The notes beneath the pieces are model-generated. The model had not been told where the DNA came from, ran no database searches, and saw only the letters and a list, made by a program, of their open reading frames with translations. A stretch of 11,641 nucleotides of DNA from Rhodanobacteraceae bacterium. Its GTDB lineage: Bacteria; Pseudomonadota; Gammaproteobacteria; Xanthomonadales; Rhodanobacteraceae. The position numbers were made by a program, and so were the translations under genes. Each line of letters opens with the position of its first letter. The stretch's first letter is position 1. Positions 5,896-11,641 of this stretch are shown piece by piece. The stretch lies in NCBI GenBank assembly GCA_025928735.1, contig JAICIW010000037.1, positions 1 through 11,641 of the forward strand, given 5' to 3'.

Positions 5896-8800
5896 ATGAA
5901 CATTTCCGCGCCCTTCGTCAAACGGCCCATCGGCACTTCGCTGTTGGCGGCGGGCGTGCTCGCGATCGGCGCCCTGTGCTACACCCTGCTCGGCATCAGC
6001 GCGCTGCCGCAGGTTTCGTTCCCGGCGATATGGGTGTCGGCGTCGGAACCGGGCGCCAACGCCACCACCATCGCCGCCACGGTGGCAGCGCCGCTCGAGC
6101 GGCACCTCGGCCAGATTCCCGGCGTCGACATGATGCGGTCGCGCAGCTCCAACGGCAGTACCTTCGTCCTGCTGTTCTTCGACGCGGGCGTGGACATCGA
6201 CTCCGCCGCCCAACAGGTCGACGCCGCGATCAATGCCGCGGTGCCGGATTTGCCGACCGGGCTGGACGTGCCGCAATGGCACAAGGCGAACCCCAACGAC
6301 GACCCGGTACTCTCGCTGGCGCTGACGTCGAACACGCAACCGATGTCGGAGATGTTCAACGCCGCGAATACCCTGCTGCAGCCGCGCCTGAGCCAGTTGC
6401 AGGGCGTCGCCTCGGTCGATGTCTCGGGCAGCGCGCAACCGGCCGTGCGGGTGGACGTGGACCTGCACAAGCTGGATGCGCTGGGACTTTCGAGCAACGA
6501 AATCCGCAATGCGATCACGGCGGCGAACGTGACCTCGCCGCAGGGTTTCCTCACCGATGGCGAGATCTCCACCGCGATCACCGCCACTGACCAACTGCAG
6601 ACGGCCCAGGATTTCGCCGACCTGGTGATCGCCACCCACAACGGCGCGCCGGTGTATCTGCGCGACGTGGCCAACGTTTACGCGGGCGCGGAGGACCAGT
6701 TCCAGGCGGCCTATTTCAACGGCAAGCGCTCGATCCAGCTGCAGATCTACAAACGCCCCGACGCCAACGTGATCGAAACCGTGGACAGCGTCAAGGATGA
6801 ACTTCCGGGCCTGCGCAACCTGTTGCCGCCCGGCACCCAACTGACGCCGTACTTCGACGAAACCGCCACCATCCGCGACTCGATCAATGACGTGCAGATC
6901 ACACTGCTGATCAGCCTCGCGATGGTGGTGCTCACGATGGCGCTGTTCCTGCGCCGCCTCGCGCCCACGCTGATCGCGACGGCCGCGGTGCCGTTGTCGC
7001 TGTGCGGTGCGCTGATCGTGATGTACGCGCTCGATTACACGCTCGACAACCTGTCGCTGCTGGCGCTGCTGATCGCGTTGACCTTCGTGGTCGACGACGC
7101 GATCGTCGTGATCGAGAACATCATGCGCCATCTCGACTCCGGCAAGACCCGGCTGCAGGCGGCGCTGGAAGGCGCCAAGGAGATCGGCTTTACCATCGTC
7201 GCGATCACCGCCTCGTTGATCGCGGTGTTCATGCCGATCCTGTTCGCGCCCTCGTTCATCGGCATGTGGTTCCGCGAGTTCACGGTGACCATCATCGCCG
7301 CGATCTTCGTCTCGATGGTGGTGTCGCTGACCTTGACCCCGGCCCTGTGTGGCCGTTTCCTGCGCCGCCACCCGGAGCACGAGGCGGGACCGTCCGGGTT
7401 TGGGCGTGCATTGGACCGCTTCCATGGCGGCATGCTGAGGGTGTACACGCGCACGCTCGACTGGACCCTGCACCGCCATCCGAAGCTGATGGCGTGGTCA
7501 CCACTGGTGCTGTTGGCGTTCACGATCTACCTGTTTCGCGTGTTGCCGGGCACCGATTTCCCGCCCCAGGACACGGGCCTCATCTGGGGCCGCGCCACCG
7601 GCGGCGTCACCATGTCGTTCACCGATCTCGAAGCGCGCACCAGCGCGCTGGTGAAAATGCTGCGCAAAGATCCCGCGGTCGAATACGTGGGCGCCTCGAT
7701 CGGCACCAGCCGGCGCGGTGCGAGCGGCTGGTTCAGCATCCAGTTGAAGCCGGCCGGTGACGGTCGCGACATTTCGACACAGGAGGTGGTGAACCGCCTG
7801 TCGGCCAAGGTGGACCGCTATCCCGATCTCGATGTCCGTTTCCGCGCGCTGCAGGACTTGGGCGGCGGGGGCGGCGGCACCAGTCAGGGCGGCCAGTACA
7901 GCGTGAACCTGCAGGCCAACGAGGCCAGCGAGCTGGAGGAATGGCTGCCGAAACTGCAGGCGGAACTCAAGAAGAACCCGATCTTCCGGGATGTCGGCAC
8001 CGACCTCGACGAAGGCTCGCTGCTGCAGAACATGGTCGTCGATCGCGCCAAGGCTGCACGCCTCGGCGTTTCGATGGCGGCGGTGGACGACGCGTTGTAC
8101 AACGCATTCGGGCAGCGCCCGATCTCGGCGATCTATTCCGACACCAACCAGTACCAGGTCGTGTTGACGGCGTTGCCCGCGCAGACCGCATCGCCCGCCG
8201 CGCTGAACACCATCCGGGTGCGCTCGTCCAGCGGAGAAATGATTCCGATCAGCGCCATCGCGCATCAGGAATCCGCCGTCGCCCCCAGCCAGATCGAGCA
8301 CATCGACCAGATGACCAGCATGTCGCTGTCGTTCAACCTGGCGCCGGGCGTAAGCATGGGCGAGGCGACGCAGCAGATCAACCGGACGATCTCCGACATG
8401 CGCATGCCGGGCGACATCAAGCTCGGGCTGGGCGATTTCTTCCGGCGCTTCGAACAACAGATGGCGATGATGCCGCTGCTGCTGATCGGCGCGATCGTGG
8501 CGGTGTACCTGGTGCTCGGGATCCTGTACGAGAATCTCGTCCATCCGATCACGATTCTTTCCACCTTGCCCGCCGCAGGCGTGGGTGCCCTCCTCGCGCT
8601 CAAGGTCACCGGCCTGCCGATTTCGGTGGTCGCCATCATGGCGCTGATCCTGCTGATCGGGCTGGTCAAGAAGAACGCGATCATGATGATCGACTTCGCG
8701 GTGGTGGCCGAACGCGATGGCCGCACCCCGCTGGATGCCGTGCGCGAAGCCTGCCTGGTGCGCTTCCGCCCGATCATGATGACCACGATGGTCGCGATCC

Positions 8801-9015
8801 TCGCCTCGCTGCCGCTGGTGGTCGGGATCGGCACCGGCGCCGACCTTCGGCGTCCGCTGGGCGTCGCGATGCTGGGCGGCCTGCTCTTCTCACAGAGCCT
8901 GACCCTGCTGTCGACGCCGGCGATCTATCTGGTGTTTGGCACTTGGGCGCGCCGTCGGCGCGAGCGCAAGGCGCAACGCAAGCTCAAGCGCAAGGCGGCC
9001 ACGCAGCAAGCGTGA
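5896..9015 (+). CDS. mdtC: RND multidrug efflux permease, MdtC-like subunit
   Basis: This second HAE1-type RND permease has 1039 residues, a normal length. The N-terminus FVKRPIGTSLLAAGVLAIG followed by LPQVSFPAIWVSASEPGA resembles E. coli MdtC rather than MdtB, for example LPQV..F and VSAS. TM4 carries VVDDAIVVIENI with Asp400 and Asp401. TM10 carries GLVKKNAIMMIDFA with Lys926, so the proton relay is complete. A run of six glycines (residues 656-661) sits in the second periplasmic loop near where MdtC has a short Gly-Gly turn. The C-terminus ends in a basic tail (ARRRRERKAQRKLKRKAATQ). The start ATG is 174 bases after the MdtB-like stop, across a repeat element, yet same-strand order suggests co-transcription. 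The expected role is the partner permease in an MdtB/MdtC mixed trimer. A separate homotrimeric pump is possible but less likely given the shared adaptor. Confidence 0.93.
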   Translation: MNISAPFVKRPIGTSLLAAGVLAIGALCYTLLGISALPQVSFPAIWVSASEPGANATTIAATVAAPLERHLGQIPGVDMMRSRSSNGSTFVLLFFDAGVDIDSAAQQVDAAINAAVPDLPTGLDVPQWHKANPNDDPVLSLALTSNTQPMSEMFNAANTLLQPRLSQLQGVASVDVSGSAQPAVRVDVDLHKLDALGLSSNEIRNAITAANVTSPQGFLTDGEISTAITATDQLQTAQDFADLVIATHNGAPVYLRDVANVYAGAEDQFQAAYFNGKRSIQLQIYKRPDANVIETVDSVKDELPGLRNLLPPGTQLTPYFDETATIRDSINDVQITLLISLAMVVLTMALFLRRLAPTLIATAAVPLSLCGALIVMYALDYTLDNLSLLALLIALTFVVDDAIVVIENIMRHLDSGKTRLQAALEGAKEIGFTIVAITASLIAVFMPILFAPSFIGMWFREFTVTIIAAIFVSMVVSLTLTPALCGRFLRRHPEHEAGPSGFGRALDRFHGGMLRVYTRTLDWTLHRHPKLMAWSPLVLLAFTIYLFRVLPGTDFPPQDTGLIWGRATGGVTMSFTDLEARTSALVKMLRKDPAVEYVGASIGTSRRGASGWFSIQLKPAGDGRDISTQEVVNRLSAKVDRYPDLDVRFRALQDLGGGGGGTSQGGQYSVNLQANEASELEEWLPKLQAELKKNPIFRDVGTDLDEGSLLQNMVVDRAKAARLGVSMAAVDDALYNAFGQRPISAIYSDTNQYQVVLTALPAQTASPAALNTIRVRSSSGEMIPISAIAHQESAVAPSQIEHIDQMTSMSLSFNLAPGVSMGEATQQINRTISDMRMPGDIKLGLGDFFRRFEQQMAMMPLLLIGAIVAVYLVLGILYENLVHPITILSTLPAAGVGALLALKVTGLPISVVAIMALILLIGLVKKNAIMMIDFAVVAERDGRTPLDAVREACLVRFRPIMMTTMVAILASLPLVVGIGTGADLRRPLGVAMLGGLLFSQSLTLLSTPAIYLVFGTWARRRRERKAQRKLKRKAATQQA

Positions 9016-9093
9016 GCGGGGCGCGGGAAAACCTGGAAATTCCGGCCATTTTGATGCTCGCGGATGCACAAGCGGCGCGCCCGCAGCGGCCAT

Positions 9094-9099
9094 TACAAT
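9094..9099 (+). promoter_or_regulatory. Possible -10 box of a proC promoter
   Basis: TACAAT in the context CATTACAATCGGGCG is the only good sigma-70 -10 match in the 119 bases between the MdtC-like stop and proC. Transcription would begin near 9106, leaving a leader of about 29 bases before the ATG at 9135. The -35 region around 9070-9077 (AAGCGGCG) does not match consensus, so this is a weak call that rests on one hexamer. Confidence 0.35.
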
Positions 9100-9134
9100 C
9101 GGGCGTTCGCGAGATGCCGCTGGATGTGCGACTG

Positions 9135-9992
9135 ATGCCTGAATCTTCCGAAGCCACGAGCCACGAGTTCCGAACCATCGCCTTCATCGGCGGCGGCAAC
9201 ATGGCGCGCAGCCTGATCGGTGCGCAACGCGCGCGCGGCGTGCCGCCCGCGTCGATTCGTGTCGCCGAACCGCGCGCCGAAACACGCGAAGCGCTGGCAC
9301 GCGAATTCGATGTTCCGGTCTTCACCGACAATACCGAAGCCGCCGCGGGCGCGGATTGCGTGGTGCTGGCGGTGAAACCGCAGGTGATGCACGAAGTCTG
9401 CGCCGGACTCGCCGCATTGTTGCGCGCGTCGAATCCGCTGATCATTTCCATCGCCGCCGGCATCCGCATCGCGCAGATCGAGCGCCTGCTGGGCGGGCAA
9501 CACGCCATCGTGCGCTGCATGCCGAACACGCCGGCGCTGGTCGGCGCGGGCGCGAGCGGTCTGTGCGCCAATCGCAATGTGGATGCCGACCAGCGCGCAT
9601 TGGCGGAACGCCTGCTCGGGGCCGCCGGCATCGTGCGCTGGATCGAGGACGAAGCCCAGATGGATACCGTGACCGCAGTGTCCGGTTCCGGACCCGCGTA
9701 TTTCTTCCTGCTGGTCGAAGCCATGGAAGATGCCGCGGTGCAGCTCGGGCTGCCGCGCGACACCGCTCGCGCATTGGCCGCGCAAACTTGCCTCGGCGCC
9801 GGCCACATGCTGGCGGATGGCAACGAAACCGCGGCGGTCCTTCGCCAGCGCGTCACCTCGCCGCACGGCACCACTGCTGCCGCGCTGGATGCGTTCGAGC
9901 ACGGCGGCTTTCGCGCACTCGTCGCGCAGGCACTGGCGGCCGCGCGGCAGCGCGGTGCGGAGATGTCCGCGGAACTGGATACCGACGCATGA
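9135..9992 (+). CDS. proC: Pyrroline-5-carboxylate reductase
   Basis: ProC reduces 1-pyrroline-5-carboxylate to L-proline with NAD(P)H, the last step of cytoplasmic proline synthesis. From ATG 9135 it has 285 residues; E. coli ProC has 269. The Rossmann dinucleotide site is FIGGGNMA (residues 17-24), followed by AVKPQ near 79-83 and MPNTPALVG at 129-137. The dimer/active-site region has AVSGSGPAYFFLLVEAMEDA from residue 181. TSPHGTT at 241-247 occupies the place of the family's usual TSPGGTT-type loop. Start choice is uncertain: in-frame ATGs also exist at 9114 and 9054. I prefer 9135 because it leaves only a short extension before the Rossmann strand and a leader after the possible -10 box at 9094-9099. 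Its stop overlaps the yggT start (ATGA), so the two are coupled. The usual neighbour yggS is not upstream. Confidence 0.95.
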   Translation: MPESSEATSHEFRTIAFIGGGNMARSLIGAQRARGVPPASIRVAEPRAETREALAREFDVPVFTDNTEAAAGADCVVLAVKPQVMHEVCAGLAALLRASNPLIISIAAGIRIAQIERLLGGQHAIVRCMPNTPALVGAGASGLCANRNVDADQRALAERLLGAAGIVRWIEDEAQMDTVTAVSGSGPAYFFLLVEAMEDAAVQLGLPRDTARALAAQTCLGAGHMLADGNETAAVLRQRVTSPHGTTAAALDAFEHGGFRALVAQALAAARQRGAEMSAELDTDA

Positions 9993-10558
9993 TGTATCTC
10001 GCCAATGCAGCTGCCCTTTTGATCCAGTTCGCGTTCGGTTGCGCGGTTGCGCTGTTCGTATTTCGCCTGCTGGCGGAAGCGGTACGTGCGGATTTCTACA
10101 ACCCGATCTGCCAGTTTCTTTACCGCGCCACCAACCCGGTGCTGACGCCGCTGCGCCGCGTGATCCCGACCTGGCGGCACATCAACCTCGCCGCGCTGCT
10201 GATCGCGTGGGCGCTGGAAGTCGTCAAGAATGTGCTGCTGATTTTCGTGGCGGCGGACTTCTGGACAAGCGGCGTGGGCGCGCTGGTGCTGGGCGTCGCC
10301 GACCTGCTCAATTTTTTCATGATCACTTACCTGATCATGATTTTTGCGTGGGCGCTGCTTTCCTACGTCAACGTCGATGCACGCAATCCGGTGGTGCCAT
10401 TGCTCGGCAAGATCGTCGATCCGGTGCTCAAACCATTTCGCCGCATCCTGCCGCTGATCGGCGGATTCGATCTTTCGCCGGTGCTTGCGATTCTGGTAAT
10501 CCTGCTGATCCAGACGGTGGTGGTGGCGTGGTTGATGAATGCCGGGCACACGATTTGA
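9989..10558 (+). CDS. yggT: YggT family integral membrane protein
   Basis: This is a 189-residue inner-membrane protein of the YGGT family (PF02325), the same size as E. coli YggT (188). It has two similar halves. The first holds hydrophobic helices at about residues 3-30 and 70-85, with the conserved NPICQFLYRATNPVLTPLRR stretch between them. The second repeats the pattern, with FMITYLIMIFAWALLSYV and then NPVVPLLGKIVDPVLKPFRR. The doubled N-P...P(L/V)..(L/F)RR signature is diagnostic. The molecular role is not settled; genetic work in several bacteria links the family to osmotic or ion stress and, in Gram-positives and plastids, to division or shape. ATG 9989 overlaps the proC stop by 4 bases, and a second ATG follows at 9992. 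The proC-yggT pairing is widespread in Proteobacteria. The usual downstream DUF167 (yggU) gene is absent here and is replaced by repeats. Confidence 0.93.
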   Translation: MMYLANAAALLIQFAFGCAVALFVFRLLAEAVRADFYNPICQFLYRATNPVLTPLRRVIPTWRHINLAALLIAWALEVVKNVLLIFVAADFWTSGVGALVLGVADLLNFFMITYLIMIFAWALLSYVNVDARNPVVPLLGKIVDPVLKPFRRILPLIGGFDLSPVLAILVILLIQTVVVAWLMNAGHTI

Positions 10559-10589
10559 TGCCGCAGCTCGTGCGAGCGGGGTCGGCCCG

Positions 10590-10608
10590 GGCTTCATCCA
10601 GTGAAGCC
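10590..10608. repeat. Hairpin downstream of yggT
   Basis: GGCTTCA (10590-10596) and TGAAGCC (10602-10608) form a 7-bp stem with a 5-base loop, 32 bases after the yggT stop. The same GGCTTCA recurs at 10620-10626 at the head of the next repeat unit. It could slow RNA polymerase or protect the 3' end of the proC-yggT transcript, but no T-tract follows, so I do not call it a rho-independent terminator. Confidence 0.5.
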
Positions 10609-10618
10609 GAACATCTCT

Positions 10619-10654
10619 CGGCTTCACGGCGTTCGATCCAACCTATCAATGCGG
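10619..10654. repeat. Direct repeat unit A of the intergenic repeat cluster
   Basis: This 36-base unit matches unit B at 10746-10781 at 29 of 36 positions by hand comparison. Shared blocks are GGCTTCAC, GCGTTC, CCAACCTA and AATGCGG. It lies in the gene-free stretch 10559-10799 between the convergent yggT and BtuF-like genes. The pattern recalls extragenic repeats around 'GTAGGTTGGGCT' in many Proteobacteria (recollection, not a search). Confidence 0.65.
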
Positions 10655-10685
10655 CGACTGGTTGAGGCGAGGGCTCCTGCAGTGC

Positions 10686-10773
10686 GTAGGTTGGGCTGAC
10701 GCCGGCTCCATCGGCGGAAGCTCAACGATCGCTTGCGGCCACGTTGGGCTTCACTGCGTTCAGCCCAACCTAC
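10686..10773. repeat. Perfect 14-bp inverted repeat, large palindromic repeat unit
   Basis: GTAGGTTGGGCTGA at 10686-10699 is the exact reverse complement of TCAGCCCAACCTAC at 10760-10773, with 60 bases between. The interior contains weaker partial copies such as GTTGGGCTTCA at 10743-10753, so alternative folds are possible. The position between convergent genes would suit a bidirectional transcription barrier. It may instead be a non-autonomous mobile repeat of REP or MITE type. No transposase is nearby and no flanking target duplication is evident. Confidence 0.7.
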
Positions 10774-10781
10774 AAATGCGG
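10746..10781. repeat. Direct repeat unit B of the intergenic repeat cluster
   Basis: This is the second copy of the 36-base unit seen at 10619-10654, with seven mismatches. Its core TCAGCCCAACCTAC is also the right arm of the 14-bp inverted repeat. It ends 18 bases before the stop of the convergent BtuF-like gene. Unit A has diverged at exactly the core positions needed for pairing (GATCC instead of AGCCC), so only unit B retains a perfect partner at 10686-10699. Confidence 0.65.
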
Positions 10782-10799
10782 AGGCCGCTTCCGTTCTTG

Positions 10800-11594
10800 T
10801 CAGCCTGTCGCCCAGCGGGCGATCACCGCGTGCAATGCGTCGAGTCCATCGGTGAGTGCGGCGGGGCCGGGCTGCAGGATGATCGGCGACTTGATTTCGT
10901 GGAGTTCGCCATTGCGCACGGCCGGAATCGCGCCCCAGCCCGGCCGTGCGGCGACGCTGGCGGGCTGGAACTTCTTGCCGCACCACGACGCGAGTATCAC
11001 GTCAGGCTGGCGCGAAATCACTTCGGCCGGGTCGGAAAGGATGCGGTGTTTCGCCAGCGACTGTTCCGCGCGTTCGGGAAACACGTCTTCGCCACCGGCG
11101 ATGCGGATCAGTTGCGCCACCCAACGGATGCCGGTGATCGGCGGGTCATCCCATTCCTCGAAGTACACGCGCGGGTGCCTCGGAAGCGCTGCGCCTGATG
11201 CGCGCACGCGCTCGACGTGGGCCTCGAGTTCACGCGCGTACGCTTCGACCTTCTCCGCCGCACCCACCAGCGCGCCAAGTCGACGGATATAGGCGAGGAT
11301 CCCGGCCACGGAACGGTGGTTGCTGATCCACACCTCGACGCCGGCCTTGATCAACTCCCGCGCGATGTCGGCCTGGATATCGGAAAACCCGATCGCCATG
11401 TCGGGCTCGAGATCGAGGATGCGCTCGATCCTGGCGCTGGTGAAGGCCGAGACCTTGGGCTTCTCTTTGCGCGCGCGCGGCGGCCGCACCGTGAACCCGG
11501 AAATGCCGACGATGCGGTCCTGTTCGCCGAGCGCGTACAAGACTTCCGTCGGTTCCTCGGTGAGACAGACTATGCGGTGTGGTCCGTACGACAT
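10800..11594 (-). CDS. BtuF-like cobalamin/metal-chelate binding protein (ABC transporter substrate-binding fold)
   Basis: This 264-residue protein has the helical-backbone metal-receptor fold of COG0614, the BtuF/FhuD class. The N-terminal lobe opens with HRIVCLTEEPTEVLYALGEQ and GISGFTVRPPRARKEKPKVS, and IERILDLEPDMAIGF follows, a typical strand-helix pattern. A long linking helix runs through LGALVGAAEKVEAYARELEA. The C-terminal lobe contains YFEEWDDPPITGIRWVAQLI, PDVILASWCGKKF and GELHEIKSPIILQPGPAALT. This subgroup is commonly labelled cobalamin-binding protein, but the ligand cannot be read from sequence. I chose ATG 11594 because GGAA lies 6 bases upstream and the fold begins at once. 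GTG 11606 is possible, and the frame stays open to the window edge, so a longer N-terminus cannot be excluded. No signal peptide is visible, which is odd for a periplasmic binding protein. No ABC permease or ATPase is in the window. It converges on yggT. Confidence 0.82.
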   Translation of the reverse strand: MSYGPHRIVCLTEEPTEVLYALGEQDRIVGISGFTVRPPRARKEKPKVSAFTSARIERILDLEPDMAIGFSDIQADIARELIKAGVEVWISNHRSVAGILAYIRRLGALVGAAEKVEAYARELEAHVERVRASGAALPRHPRVYFEEWDDPPITGIRWVAQLIRIAGGEDVFPERAEQSLAKHRILSDPAEVISRQPDVILASWCGKKFQPASVAARPGWGAIPAVRNGELHEIKSPIILQPGPAALTDGLDALHAVIARWATG

Positions 11595-11641
11595 ACCGAT
11601 TTCCACAGGGTCCCGCGCAAACCGTCCCTGGTGCTTGGCGC

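Noticed and set aside
9032..9052. GGAAATTCC palindrome followed by TTTT after the MdtC-like gene as a terminator.
   Set aside because: There is no room for a loop in the palindrome and the stem is too short; not convincing as an intrinsic terminator.
7941..9134. Long upstream extension of the proC reading frame into the MdtC-like gene.
   Set aside because: The extension lies in the wrong frame of the permease gene, has shadow composition, and would add about 400 residues absent from ProC proteins.
10558..10665. 35-codon ORF starting ATGA-style on the yggT stop, at the place where a DUF167/YggU gene would be expected.
   Set aside because: The translation (MPQLVRAGSARASSSEAEHL...) has no DUF167 pattern and is made largely of the intergenic repeat sequence.
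10559..10799. Repeats as a CRISPR array.
   Set aside because: Only two imperfect 36-base copies exist, 91 bases apart, with another repeat between them and no cas genes; the pattern fits extragenic palindromic repeats.

Overview
The window is high-GC, densely coded DNA, most likely from a gammaproteobacterium of the Xanthomonadales/Rhodanobacteraceae type. This placement is an inference from the protein sequences and from the style of the interspersed repeats; no rRNA or other phylogenetic marker is present. Seven protein genes can be supported. I see no tRNA or rRNA gene, CRISPR array, insertion sequence, phage gene or toxin-antitoxin pair.

Layout. Bases 1-1008 hold the C-terminal two thirds of a proton-coupled peptide transporter (POT/PTR2 family, DtpA/DtpB-like), cut by the left edge. 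After a 161-base gap comes a tripartite RND efflux operon on the + strand: a periplasmic adaptor (1170-2477, MdtA-like) and two different RND permeases in tandem (2503-5721, MdtB-like; 5896-9015, MdtC-like). In E. coli, MdtB and MdtC assemble as a mixed trimer that works with MdtA and TolC, and this gene order suggests the same here. No outer-membrane channel gene and no mdtD are present. The two permease genes are separated by a structured repeat whose last hairpin abuts, and partly contains, the apparent ribosome binding site of the second permease.

Next is a housekeeping pair, proC (9135-9992, pyrroline-5-carboxylate reductase) and yggT (9989-10558, YGGT-family membrane protein), overlapping by 4 bases. 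A 241-base gene-free stretch (10559-10799) follows, filled with hairpins, a direct repeat and a perfect 14-bp inverted repeat. It lies between yggT and the convergent gene at 10800-11594 (- strand), a BtuF-like cobalamin/metal-chelate binding protein with no visible signal peptide.

Assessment. The genes belong to known families and I do not see a new biological system. The points most worth a second look are the repeat-borne hairpin controlling the mdtC-like start, low-complexity insertions of about 40 residues in both the adaptor and the MdtB-like permease, very short ORFs whose stops overlap the permease starts, and the repeat cluster between the convergent genes.
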